Made by a program: the position numbers and the translations under genes
Source of the DNA: CAWEBF01 sp963807235
GTDB lineage: Bacteria; Acidobacteriota; Vicinamibacteria; Vicinamibacterales; UBA2999
Assembly: GCA_963807235.1 (NCBI GenBank)
Contig: CAWEBF010000001.1
Location: 1-32,284 of the forward strand
Direction of reading: 5' to 3'
DNA length: 32,284 nt
Notes under the pieces: model-generated
The model's database searches: none
The model's input: the letters and a program-made list of their open reading frames with translations, nothing else
What the model was told of the DNA's origin: nothing
Shown: piece by piece, positions 8,452 to 19,496 of the stretch
How the letters are laid out: each line of letters starts with the position of its first letter
Numbering within the stretch: position 1 is the first letter of the stretch

Positions 8452-10822
8452 ATGACTCCGGCTGCCGTCGCTCGCTGTCTCGTCTGCCGGTGCGCATGCC
8501 GTCGCGCGGCCGTGCGTCGGCGCGCGCACCAGCGCCGCCTGGCACGCAGCCGTGCCGCGCTCGCCGCAGGCCGCCGCGGCTCGGCCGGCTGCCGGCGACC
8601 CGCCGCGCGCGCAGCAGACTGCCGAGCTGCGAATCGTCCGAGCAGCTCGGCCGATCACTGGCGATCTCAGCGGCAACGTCGAGCTGCCGATCCCCGGCAG
8701 CGACTCAAGTTCTTCGCCGACGAGGTCGAACTCTACATCGACAACGAGCGGCTGGTGGCCAGCGGCAACGTCGTGTTCACCGACGCCAGACGGCCGCATC
8801 GCCGCCGACGAAGTCGAGTTCGACATCGAGCAACGGCACCGGCACGTTCAAGAACGCGTCCGGCATCATGTCGCTCGGCGACCGGCGCCGACTCGCAGCA
8901 GTTCGGCACGGCCAGGATCCCGACGTCTACTTCTACGGCGAGACGATCGAGAAGCTCGGGCCCAGCAAGTACCGGATCACCGCGGCGGGTTCACCACCTG
9001 CGTGCAGCCGACGCCGCGCTGGGAGTCACCAGCCAGCAGCGTCGATCATCAACCTCGACGACTACGCGATCGCGCGCAACATGGTGCTGCGGGTCAAGGG
9101 CGTGCCGGTGCTCTACCTGCCGGTCGATCTACTACCCGATCAGGACGACGAGCGCGCCACCGGCTTCCTGATGCCGACCTACGGCACGTCGACGCTGCGC
9201 GGCCAGGCGTTGAGCAACGCGTTCTTCTGGGCGATCGGCCGCAGCCAGGACGCCACGTTCTTCCACGACTGGTTCACGCGGACCGGCCAGGGCGCGGCGC
9301 CGAATACCGCTACGTCGCCGCGCCGAGTCGACGGGCAACGTCCGCGTTCTACCGCTTCATCCAGAACGAGACACGTATCACCGACGACGGCGCAGACGCC
9401 ACCGCTGCCCGGCCGACAACAGCTTCGAGGTCACGCGGCGACGGCAACCACACGCATCGGCGCCGCGCATCCGCGCCCGCGGCCGCGTCGACTACTTCTC
9501 CGACATCGTCACCCAGCAGCTCTACCACCAGAACATCTACCAGGCCACGCAGCAGCCGCCGGACGATCGAGGGCGGCCTCAGCGGCACCTTCGGCGCCGA
9601 CTCTCGACGAGCGCGCACTACCAGCGCAACGAGGTCCTTCACCGACACGACGTCGTCCGACGTGTACGGCAGCACGCCGCGCGTCTCCGGCCAGCCGTCG
9701 CGCCGCAGCTGCTCTTCGGCACGCCCATCTACGCCTCGCTGAACACCGAGTACGCCTACCTGCCCTACCAGCACGCTGAACGACGGCATCGTCGACGTCC
9801 GACGACAGCTGCAGCCAGGTTCGACCTCGCGCCGACGCTGCGCGCGCCGCTGTCGCGGCTGACGTACCTGTCGGTCAACACCAACGCGTCCTATCGCACC
9901 ACCTACTACTCGCGCAGCGCTCGACGCGAGCGGCAACGCTGACCGATGCGCCGCTGACGCGCCAATTCCTGGCGCTGCGGTCCGACGTCATCGGACCGGT
10001 GCTTCACGCAAGATCTGGGACACGCCGGCAGCGCGCATTCACCGAGCGCATGAAGCACGTCATCGAGCCGACGTTCGCGTCGACTACACCACCGAGATCG
10101 CCAACCAGGCGCAGTCGCCGTGCTCACCGACGCCTCCGACTTCGTCGTCGGCGGCGCGACGCGGCTCACCTACGGCCTGACCAACCGTCTCTTCTCCGCG
10201 CGCGGCCCGTCGACGGGCAGCGCGGCCAGACGCGCGAGTTCCTCACGGTCGGCGTGCAACAGACCTACTACACGAACCCGAGTCGAGCCTGTTCGACACG
10301 CACTACGTCGAGCTACTCCGGCCGCCCGAAGGCCGTCGACCTCTCGCCGATCGCCCTGACCGCGCGCTTCTCCCCGCCGCTCGCGTTCGACGCCAACGCC
10401 CGCGCTCGAGTACGACGTGTCCGGCAACGGCCTGCAGATCTTCTCCGTCGGGCGGCACCATCAACGGCGCTGCGCACGTCGGGCAACGTCAGCTACAGCC
10501 GCCAGCGGCCGAGCCCTGCGTCGACCGTCAGCAGCTACATTCCGGGTCGTCGTCGCGTGCGGTTCACGGAGGGCACGGTCACGCGGCATCTACGCGCTCA
10601 GCTGGGACATCGGCGCGCGGCTACATCGTCAGCCAGACGTCATGGCGTGGGACTACATGGCGCAGTGCTGCGGCTTCCAGGCCGAGTCTCAGACGTTCAA
10701 CTATCCCCGCAGCTCGCGACATCCCGATTGCCGCGGACCGCCGCTTCAACTTTCGTTCGTCCTGGCGGGGCTCGGCACGTTCTCGAATTTCTTCGGCGGC
10801 GCGTTCGGCGGCGCAGCGGTGA
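8452..10822 (+). CDS. lptD: LPS-assembly outer membrane protein LptD (frameshifted)
   Basis: LptD is the outer-membrane barrel that, with LptE, inserts lipopolysaccharide into the outer leaflet. Joined frames show an Ala-rich leader, an OstA/LptA-like jellyroll (FADEVELYIDNERLVASGNV, ADEVEFDIENGTGTFKN, YFYGETIEKLGPSKYRIT, FTTCVQPTPRWE), then the conserved domain with NMVLRVKGVPVLYLPVIYYP, ERATGFLMPTYGTSTLRGQ, LSNAFFWAIGRSQDATFFHD and TRTGQGAGAEYRY, then beta-barrel strands. It ends near SFVLAGLGTFSNFFG. The C-terminal third is the most damaged part and strand order there is only approximate. Length, about 770 residues, suits the family. The stop TGA (10820-10822) overlaps a possible GTG start of rmlA, so the two genes look translationally coupled. 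Confidence 0.85.
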
Positions 10823-10827
10823 GCGAC

Positions 10828-11904
10828 GTGAAGGGACTGATTCTCAGCGGCGGCAAGGGCACCCGCCTGCGGCCGCTCACCTACACGAGCGCCAAGCAGC
10901 TCGTGCCGGTCGCCAACAAGCCGGTGCTGTTCTACGGCATCGAAGCGATGGCCGAAGCCGGCATCCGCGACATCGGCATCGTCGTCGGCGACACGCAGGC
11001 GGAGATCCGCGCCGCGGTCGGCGACGGCTCGCAGTTGGGGCGTGCGGGTCACCTACATCGAGCAGGATGCGCCGCGCGGGCTGGCGCACGCGGTCATGAT
11101 CAGCGAGCCGTTCATCGGCGACGAGCCGTTCGTGATGTATCTCGGCGACAACCTGCTGAACAAGGGCATCGTGCCCTTCGTGCGAGGAGTTCGCGCGCGA
11201 GCAGCCCGCCGCGCAGATCCTGCTGACGCACGGTGCCCGACCCGCAGATGTTCGGCGTCGCCGAGCTGCGACGACGGCCGCGTCGTCCGGCTGGTCGAAA
11301 AGCCGAAGGAGCCGATCAGCGATCTGGCGCTCGTCGGCGTCTACATGTTCGGGCCGGAGATATTCGAGTCGGTCGACCGCATCAAGCCGAGCTTCCGCAA
11401 CGAGCTCGAAATCACCGACGCCATCCAGGATCTGATCGACCGCGGCCTCACCGTACGCCCGCACATCGTCGAGGGCTGGTGGAAGGACACCGGGCAAGCT
11501 CGAGGACATGCTCGAGGCCAACCGGCTCGATCCTCGACACGTTCGAGCGCCGCATCGACGGGCCGGTCGACGCCGAGAGCCGCATCGAGGGCAAAGTCGT
11601 GATCGAGGCGGGCGCCGTCGTCGAACGGTCGTCATCCGTGGGCCCGGCGATCATCGGCGCGCGCGCGCGCATCGTGCACGCCTACGTCGGCCCATACACC
11701 TCGATCATGAACGACGTGGAGATTCAGCGACACGGAGATCGAGCACAGCATCGTGCTCGAGGGATCGTCGCTCCGCGACCTGCCGAACCGGGTCGACGGA
11801 CAGCCTGATCGGCAGGAACGTGCAGATCTACCGCGAGCCGCTCAAGCCGAGCGCGCTACCGGTTCATGCTGGGCGACAATTCCGAGGTCGGCATCCGATG
11901 GTGA
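10828..11904 (+). CDS. rmlA: glucose-1-phosphate thymidylyltransferase, long form (frameshifted)
   Basis: RmlA makes dTDP-glucose from dTTP and glucose-1-phosphate. The N-terminus KGLILSGGKGTRLRPLTYTS is the nucleotide-binding signature. YIEQDAPRGLAHAV, FVMYLGDNLL, LVEKPKEPISDLALVGVY, PSFRNELEITDAIQDLI and GWWKDTGKLEDMLEANRLIL follow. After this comes a C-terminal left-handed beta-helix (IEGKVVIEAGAVVERS, GPAIIGARARIVHAYVGP), which marks the long subfamily known from actinobacterial deoxysugar clusters. I chose GTG 10828 because family members begin MKGLIL; GTG 10819, overlapping the lptD stop, is the alternative. About nine single-base insertions interrupt the gene. The stop TGA (11902-11904) overlaps the rmlB start. 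Confidence 0.9.
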
Positions 11905-12904
11905 ACGTGCTGGTCACCGGCGGCGCCGGCTTCATCGGCTCCAACTTCGTGCGCCACGCGCTGGCCACCCACCCCGACTGGCAGGTCACCACGCTCGACA
12001 AGCTGACCTACGCGGGCCGCGCGAGAACCTGCACGACGTGATGGACGAACCCGCGTCACGCTTCGTCCACGGCGACATCTGCGACGCGGCCGTCGCGGCC
12101 CATGGCGGCGTCCGACGTGGTGGTGCACTTCGCGGCCGAGACGCACGTCGACCGGTCGATCCTCGGCCGGCGACTTCATCCGGACCGACGTCGAAGGCAC
12201 GTTCGTGCTGCTCGAGGCCGCGCGCGCGCGCGCCGCACCTGCGCGGTTCGTCCAGATCTCGACCGACGAGGTGTACGGCAGCTGCCGACGGGCGCCAGCG
12301 CGAGACCGACGAGCTGCAAGCCGCGGAACCCGTACGCGGCCAGCAAGGCCGGCGCCGATCGGCTGGCCTACAGCTACTGGGCCACCTACGACGTGCCCGT
12401 GGTGATCACGCGCGCGTCGAACAACTACGGGCCCGTACCAGTTCCCCGAGAAGGTGATCCCGCTGTTCGTCACCAACGCGCTCGACGACAAGCCGGTGCC
12501 GCTCTACGGCGACGGCCGCAACGTGCGCGACTGGCTGCACGTCGAGGACCACTGCGGGGCGATCGATCTGCTGATCGACGCCGGCGTGACCGGCGAGGTG
12601 TACAACATCGGCGGCGGCAACGAGATCATGAACGTCGATCTGACGCACCGGATCCTCGACGGGCTGGGCAAGCCGCACAGCGCTGATCGGCCGGTGGCCG
12701 ATCGGCCCGGCCACGACCGCCGCTACTGGCTGGACACGGCGAAGCTCAGGTCCTGGGCTGCGCGCCGCAGGTCCCGTTCGAGGAGGGCTCGCGCGACACG
12801 TCGACTGGTACCGCGACAACGAGTGGTGGTGGCGCCCGATCAAGGAGAACGATCCGGCGTTCGGCGCTACTACGCGGCGCGGTACGGCACGCCACGCCGC
12901 CTGA
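11898..12904 (+). CDS. rmlB: dTDP-glucose 4,6-dehydratase (frameshifted)
   Basis: This short-chain dehydrogenase-type enzyme converts dTDP-glucose to dTDP-4-keto-6-deoxyglucose, the step after RmlA. The start shows the NAD-binding GxxGxxG in NVLVTGGAGFIGSNFVRHAL. Then come VVVHFAAETHVDRSI, FVQISTDEVYGS, the catalytic YAASKAGAD (YxxxK), ITRASNNYGPYQFPEKVIPL, PVPLYGDGRNVRDWLHVEDH and RPGHDRRYWLD. Length, about 333 residues, is normal. ATG 11898 (or GTG 11901) lies within the end of rmlA. Six to eight frame changes are present. The stop TGA 12902-12904 is one base before the next ATG. Neither rmlC nor rmlD is visible, so the route beyond the keto sugar is not given by this window. Confidence 0.92.
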
Positions 12905-12905
12905 C

Positions 12906-13841
12906 ATGACCCCGGAGCCCGGTGCTGGTGACCGGGGCGGCGGGATTTGCCGGCAGCCATCTGCTGGGGCATCTGTCCACGCCGGGCGACGTCGCCGGCT
13001 GGGCCCGAGCCGAGCCGCCCGCGGAGCTGGCGGAGCTGGCGCGCTGGGAACAGGTGGACCTGCTCGCGCGCGACGGGCGCGCGCGCAGCGATGCGGGAGC
13101 TGCGGCCCGCGATGGTCTACCATTGCGCCGGGGTGCCGCAGGTGGCGCAATCGTGGACAGCCGGCGCCGCGCGCTCGAGGGCAACGTGCTCGGGACGCAC
13201 GGCTGCTGGACGCGCTGCGTCTCTAGGCCAGCCGGTGCATGCCTGGTCACGGGTTCGGCCACGGTGTACGCGCCTCGGACGAGCCCATGGGCGAAGACGG
13301 ACGTCGGACCGTCGCCAGTCCCTATGCGTTCGAGCAAGCTCGCACAGGAGGCGCTGGCCCTGCGGGCGGCTCCACGAGGACGGCCTCGAGGTCGTCGTCA
13401 CGCGCTCCTTCAACCACACGGGCGCCCGTCAGGTGCCGCGTTCGTGGCGCCCAGCATCGCGCGGCAGATGGCCTCCATCGAATGCGGGGCCATAGGCGCC
13501 GTTGATTCGCGTCGGCAACCTCGAGCCGAAGCGGGATATCATCGATGTCCGCGACACGGTGCGCGCGTACGCCGCTGATGGAACACGGCGCAGCCGGCCA
13601 GGTCTACAACGTGTGCTCGGGCGTGGGCCGCTCCATCCAATCGGTGCTCGACACGCTCGTCGCACGGTCGAGCGCGAAGGTGGGAGATCGAGCTGGGACC
13701 AGAGGAACAGCCCGAGCGACACCCCGACTTTGGTGGGCGACCCGACGAGGCTCATGAAGGAGACGGGTTGGGCTTGCGGAGATCTCGTTGGAGAAGATGA
13801 TCGAGGACTTGCTGGGCTATTGGCGGGACCGGCGACCGTAG
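12906..13841 (+). CDS. rmd: GDP-6-deoxy-D-mannose reductase (Rmd-like, frameshifted)
   Basis: Rmd reduces GDP-4-keto-6-deoxymannose to GDP-D-rhamnose. Joined frames give VLVTGAAGFAGSHLLGHL (NAD binding), MVYHCAGVPQVAQSW, GSATVYAP, SPYALSKLAQEAL (YxxxK), VVVTRSFNHTGARQ, LIRVGNLEPKRDIIDVRDTV, GQVYNVCSGVGRSIQSVLD, SDTPTLVGDPTRLMKETGW and EKMIEDLLGYWRDRRP. The NHTGxxQ and VGNLEPKRDIIDVRD blocks and the C-terminal TPTLVGD follow known Rmd enzymes closely; a generic nucleotide-sugar reductase is the alternative. Its usual partner, GDP-mannose 4,6-dehydratase, is not in the window. It is the last gene of the LPS-sugar run, and its TAG (13839-13841) abuts a heptamer array. Confidence 0.8.
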
Positions 13842-13880
13842 ACCGGAGACTGGAGACTGACTTGGAGACTGGAGACTGGA
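13841..13880. repeat. heptamer array, GACTGGA family
   Basis: Period-7 units GACCGGA (13841-13847), GACTGGA (13848-13854), GACTGAC (13855-13861), then after a 5-base TTGGA two more GACTGGA (13867-13873, 13874-13880). The 5-base remnant may be a heptamer with missing bases, since indels are common here. It begins at the last base of the rmd stop codon and ends 29 bases before a TATACT box. Confidence 0.8.
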
Positions 13881-13909
13881 GAGAGCCCAGACCTACCGCG
13901 CGTCGCGCG

Positions 13910-13915
13910 TATACT
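13910..13915 (+). promoter_or_regulatory. -10-like box before the membrane protein gene
   Basis: TATACT is one base from the consensus TATAAT, 18 bases before the ATG at 13934. No -35 box is recognisable; the region where one would lie is partly taken by the heptamer array. Confidence 0.4.
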
Positions 13916-13933
13916 CAGCACCCCTGAGGCCGG

Positions 13934-14724
13934 ATGACAATCGTTGCCCAACCCGTAGATGTCGCGCGCCGTGTCGCGGCGAGTGGACAGCGGTTTTACG
14001 TCAACATGGCGGCGGCGTGCCTGGCCGTTGCGGTGCTCGGATTCGCGCCGACGTATTGGATTCCGATGTTCCGGGGAACGCTGAACGTGTCTCCGATTAC
14101 ACACCTTCACGGGCTGTTCTTCTACGGCTGGACAGGGCTGTTCCTGGCGCAGGCGTGGCTGGTCAGCGGGCGCAGGCTCACACGGCACCGGGAGCTTGGC
14201 GTCGTCGGCGTGTCACTGGCAACGGGCATGTGCTTCGTCGGCCTTGCCGCGGCAATCGGCACGCTCAAGCGATTCGAGCCCACGCCGATGGCCGCCGCGT
14301 CACGTGCCTTCGCGGTCGTGCCGGTCACGGGGATCGTGTTCTTCGCCGTGCTGGTCGCGATCGCACTGGGTCAAAGTCAGACAGTCGGAAGTACACGAGC
14401 GACTACTGCTCGTGGCAACGGTGTCATTGCTGAACGCAGCCGTCGGCCGCTGCTTCGCGGTCTTCCTCGCTCCCCCGGTCCCTGATGGTCCCAGGGCGCC
14501 ATTTGGTCCACCCCCGGTCGTGGATATCCCTGCTGCCCAGCACTGGTCGCGGATATCCTCATCGTCGCCGCAATGATTCACGACTAGCAGAACGCGAGGC
14601 CGGGTCCATCGTGTTTACTCAATAGCGGGAGGAGCGCTGGTCGCGGTGCAATTCCTGCGTATTCCCCTGAGCGCGACGAGCGCGTGGTCACGCGTCCGAG
14701 CTCCTTGTTGCGCTGTCTCCCTAG
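13934..14724 (+). CDS. multi-pass membrane protein of unknown function (frameshifted)
   Basis: The start MTIVAQPVDVARR is followed by hydrophobic spans AAACLAVAVLGFAPTYWI, THLHGLFFYGWTGLFLAQAW, LGVVGVSLATGMCFVGLAAA and FAVVPVTGIVFFAVLVAIAL. After frame changes near 14375 the protein goes on as ERLLLVATVSLLNAAVGR, PAALVADILIVAAMIHDW and GGALVAVQFLRIPLS, ending most likely at TAG 14722-14724. That makes six or seven membrane segments in about 260 residues. Histidines in THLHG and the WIP turn suggest the haem- or metal-binding small membrane proteins common in soil bacteria, but I cannot name a family. The 3' end is uncertain because several indels fall after 14375. Confidence 0.6.
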
Positions 14725-14767
14725 TGTCTCTCCGTCCTCCCTCCCGGACCTTTCAACTTGTCGGGCC

Positions 14768-14837
14768 AGTTGGTAGTTGGTGGTTGGTAGTTCCTCAGCT
14801 CAACGACTGACGACGAACGACTAACGACCAACGACTC
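14768..14837. repeat. ten-unit heptamer array, AGTTGGT then ACGACTN
   Basis: All units share one 7-base register. AGTTGGT (14768-14774) is repeated, then a GGTTGGT variant, then two degenerate units (14789-14802), then five units of ACGAC plus two variable bases (14803-14837). The first block is rich in G and T, the second in A and C, so the two halves are partly complementary and could fold back. The array ends directly at the CTGTGCTAC promoter motif. Confidence 0.85.
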
Positions 14838-14849
14838 CTGTGCTACGAT
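14838..14849 (+). promoter_or_regulatory. extended -10 promoter of the radical SAM gene
   Basis: CTGTGCTACGAT holds TACGAT (14844-14849) with the same CTGTGCTAC start as the accD promoter at 6163. The ATG at 14877 is 27 bases downstream; no clear Shine-Dalgarno sequence precedes it. Confidence 0.4.
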
Positions 14850-14876
14850 TCGCGAACATTTGACGAAAGCAATCAA

Positions 14877-15863
14877 ATGCAGGCCACAAAGGCACAGCAA
14901 CTGGCTTTCTGGCGGGAACCGCCCACGATGCGCGACGTGGCGGACACGGTGCGCGCCGGACGCCGAGCTGACCGAGGCCAATCGGCGGGCCGACCAGGCG
15001 CCGTATCAGGAGGTGCGCTGCAAATCGGCGCTCAACCGCGTCTTTGGGATGCCGTTTTCATGGACGCTGAACCCGTATCGCGGCTGCACCCACGGCTGTC
15101 ACTACTGCTACGCCCGCCGCTACCACAAGCAGTTCGAGATGAACGCCGCGACGAGTTCGCGTCGGTGATCCTGGTCAAGACGAACATCGTGGAGGTGCTG
15201 CGGCGCGAGCTGGCGCGGCCGTCGTGGGAACGGCGAGCTGGTCGCCATCGGCTCGGCGACCGACGGCTATCAGCCCATCGAGGGACATTACAAACTGACG
15301 CGCGGCGCGCTGGAGGTGCTGCTCGAGCATCGCAATCCGGCGAGCGTCGTCACCAAGGGCCGGATGATCGTCCGCGACAAGGCGGCGCTGGCCCGGCCTG
15401 TCGCGCCTTCGAGGGAAGCAGCGGTGTACATCAGCGTGCCATGCGTGGACGACGACGTGTGCGCGGAGCTCGAGCCCGGGACGGGCCTTCCGCGGGCAGC
15501 GCCTGCGGGCCGACTCGTGAGCTGTCCGACGCCGGCGTGCAGGTGCGGAATCCTGATGAGCCCAATCGTGCCCGGGGTTCTCGTCGAGAGCCGTCGCTCA
15601 TCGAGCGCACTATCGAAGGCGCTGTGCCGGTCACGGAGGCGCGTCGCGGGCGGCAACGTGATGCACCTCGAGGAAGGCGCCCGCACACATTTCTTTCCTG
15701 GCTCGAGCGATCGAGCATCCGGAGTTCGTGGAGCGGTTATCGAGGGTTGTATCGCGGGAAGTCGGCGCCCGCAGCGTAGCACGAAAGAGGTGGCGCGGGT
15801 GATCAATGAAGCCCGCGCGACGGCCGAGAAGGAAGGCCCGAGCCTGGAGCCCGGAGCCTGTAG
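14877..15863 (+). CDS. radical SAM protein, PA0069/Rv2578c type (frameshifted)
   Basis: Radical SAM enzymes use a 4Fe-4S cluster to cleave S-adenosylmethionine. The cluster motif is visible as RGCTHGCHYCYAR (Cys-x3-Cys-x2-Cys), preceded by SALNRVFGMPFSWTLNPY. After it come SVILVKTNIVEVLRRELARP, VAIGSATDGYQPIEG, LTRGALEVLLEHRNPASVVT, VYISVPCVDDD, NVMHLEEG and EVARVINEARATAEKE, as in the SplB-like PA0069/Rv2578c family, whose substrate is unknown. I start at ATG 14877, where MQATKAQQLAFWREPPTMRD leads into the family. At least five indels interrupt the gene. The end is unclear: the final frame stays open through the heptamer array at 15841 and the antisense of clp, so a shift near 15840-15863 must precede the real stop. 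Confidence 0.8.
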
Positions 15864-15868
15864 CCTGT
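15841..15868. repeat. heptamer array, AGCCTGG/AGGCTCC family
   Basis: Four exact-register units: AGCCTGG (15841-15847), AGCCCGG (15848-15854), AGCCTGT twice (15855-15868). It lies between the convergent ends of the radical SAM and clp genes. Read on the minus strand it gives AGGCTCC and GGGCTCC units, the same as the array at 22608-22642. Confidence 0.85.
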
Positions 15869-15872
15869 CGTT

Positions 15873-18173
<2,301 letters not shown>

Positions 18174-18384
18174 GACTGAGCCTCCGGGCCGCCCCTGGAC
18201 GGGGGTGCCTGATCCTTTAGACAGGCAAATGGCGAGCCAGACTGACCAGGGGTGTTGTTGGGCTTATTCAGGAGGAATTCCGCCGCTTCTTTCTAGATTC
18301 GTCACCAGAAGTCGCCGTTCGTGTGGTCCGGCGGGGTTTCCTGGGACGCCATCGCGAGTCCCGGCGGCACCCTATAATGGGGCC
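18174..18384. promoter_or_regulatory. divergent intergenic region between clp and a Pro-rich exported protein
   Basis: The 211 bases carry the clp Shine-Dalgarno (GGAGG on the minus strand near 18181-18185) and an inverted repeat TGCCTG (18206-18211) / CAGGCA (18222-18227) that would lie in the clp leader or promoter. No CIRCE element is seen and no clear -35/-10 pair for clp. A perfect TATAAT for the rightward gene lies at 18373. Confidence 0.4.
18373..18378 (+). promoter_or_regulatory. perfect TATAAT, probably leaderless promoter
   Basis: TATAAT ends six bases before the ATG at 18385, so the first transcribed base should fall on or next to the start codon. No Shine-Dalgarno can fit apart from GGGG inside the gap. 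No good -35 is seen about 17 bases upstream. Confidence 0.55.
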
Positions 18385-19011
18385 ATGCGGTGCGCCTGGA
18401 CGGCGATTGCGCTTGCACTCGCGCTCTGCCCGACGGCAACGGCGCAGACGCCGCAGCCGTTCCCACGGTCGGGACAACCCGCACAAACGCCCACGCAGCC
18501 GCGTCCAGCCGAACCTGCTCCGGGGGCGTTGCGACCGCCCGCACCCGCCCCGACGCAGGCGGCACCGCCTCCCGCTCAGCCGTCCCCAGCGCGCCCGCAG
18601 TCTGCCCCGGCCGTTCCGCCATCAGCAGCGGCCGTAGAGCCGACCGCCCAATCGCTGGGCCTGCCCGTGTATCCCGCGGCGCAGTACCTCGGCACCTACG
18701 ACGCCGGACGCGGGCAGAAGTACGTCCTCTTTGGGACCACTGCCGCATTCGCCGAGATCGTCACCTATTACCGGGCGCAGTTGATGGAGGGGGGCGACCT
18801 GGTGTTTCGTGAGCCGCAGACACACACCTGGGACGTCGGCCGCTTCCGTGAAGAGACGATGGTCTTCCCGCCGGGGGTCACCGTGAAGGACTGGACCTGG
18901 GCAGGCTCCAAGGGTTACCCGAACCCGCGGCCCAATGGGCAGCCGGCGCGGTTTCCGACGGTGATCATGCTCGTCCCTCAGCCGCCGGCCGTTGCGCCTG
19001 CGGCGCGCTAG
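18385..19011 (+). CDS. exported Pro/Ala-rich protein of unknown function
   Basis: The 208-residue product has a clear signal peptide (WTAIALALALCPTATAQ), then a long Pro/Ala/Gln-rich linker to about residue 90, then a compact domain: LGLPVYPAAQYLGTYDAGRG, YVLFGTTAAFAEIVTYYRAQL, DVGRFREETMVFPPGVTVKDW and RFPTVIMLVPQPP. The domain pattern (a start value, then a short helix with YYRAQL, then strands) recalls small periplasmic domains found in Acidobacteriota, but I do not recognise a named family. The linker suggests tethering across the periplasm or cell wall. A heptamer array starts 12 bases after the stop codon. Confidence 0.8.
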   Translation: MRCAWTAIALALALCPTATAQTPQPFPRSGQPAQTPTQPRPAEPAPGALRPPAPAPTQAAPPPAQPSPARPQSAPAVPPSAAAVEPTAQSLGLPVYPAAQYLGTYDAGRGQKYVLFGTTAAFAEIVTYYRAQLMEGGDLVFREPQTHTWDVGRFREETMVFPPGVTVKDWTWAGSKGYPNPRPNGQPARFPTVIMLVPQPPAVAPAAR

Positions 19012-19022
19012 AGATCAAAAAC

Positions 19023-19057
19023 AAGGCAAAAGGCAGAGGGCAAAAGGCAAAAGGAAG
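19023..19057. repeat. heptamer array, AAGGCAA family
   Basis: Five units in exact register: AAGGCAA (19023-19029), AAGGCAG, AGGGCAA, AAGGCAA, AAGGAAG (19051-19057). It is purine-rich on the plus strand. It sits between two exported-protein genes and ends 21 bases before a TATCAT box. Confidence 0.85.
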
Positions 19058-19078
19058 AGGGGCGCGGGGCCAGAGGAG

Positions 19079-19084
19079 TATCAT
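19079..19084 (+). promoter_or_regulatory. -10-like box, probably leaderless
   Basis: TATCAT ends eight bases before the ATG at 19093, leaving almost no leader. GAGGAG at 19073-19078 overlaps the box and is too far (14 bases) to be an ideal Shine-Dalgarno. Confidence 0.4.
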
Positions 19085-19092
19085 TCCGGCCC

Positions 19093-19458
19093 ATGAAACG
19101 GTTCGCGTTCGTCGCGGCAGTGTGCCTCATCGGAGTCGGGTTGGCGTCGGGGCTGGCGCGGGCGCAGCGCGAGGAATACCCGCGTCCCCCCAACCACAAG
19201 CTGCTCTTCGAGAACATGTTCGTGCGCGTGTTCGACATCCGGATGGCACCGGGAACGTCCGAGGCCGTTCACCGGCACGAGCGCGGCGTCACCATCGCCC
19301 TGAGCGATTACGAAAACGAGACCACGGCCGTACCAGGTGGCCAGGTGAACCACGGCCGGACGACGTTCGGCGAGGTGCGGTGGGCCGAACCGGTCGTGCA
19401 CGCAGCTCGCAATGTCGGCACGACGGAGCAACGCGTGATTCGCATCGAGCTGAAATAG
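19093..19458 (+). CDS. small exported cupin-like protein
   Basis: A signal peptide (FVAAVCLIGVGLASGLARAQ) leads a 95-residue domain. The block FENMFVRVFDIRMAPGTSEAVHRHERGVTIALSDYE has the cupin motif 1 pattern, with HRH as a possible metal site; IRIEL closes the fold. Cupins of this size are often sugar- or small-molecule-binding or dioxygenase-like; no substrate can be assigned. The 121-residue length suits a single cupin barrel. The gene ends 38 bases before the TonB receptor gene and may belong to the same run, though a separate start of transcription is possible. Confidence 0.7.
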   Translation: MKRFAFVAAVCLIGVGLASGLARAQREEYPRPPNHKLLFENMFVRVFDIRMAPGTSEAVHRHERGVTIALSDYENETTAVPGGQVNHGRTTFGEVRWAEPVVHAARNVGTTEQRVIRIELK

Positions 19459-19496
19459 GAAAACCGCGGCCATTCGATTACACGAGGAACGACTCC

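Noticed and set aside
6534..11529. Indels tied to TCGA sites as a sign of modified DNA
   Set aside because: Several early cases lie beside TCGA, but many TCGA sites are clean and many indels lie elsewhere. Not strong enough without read data.
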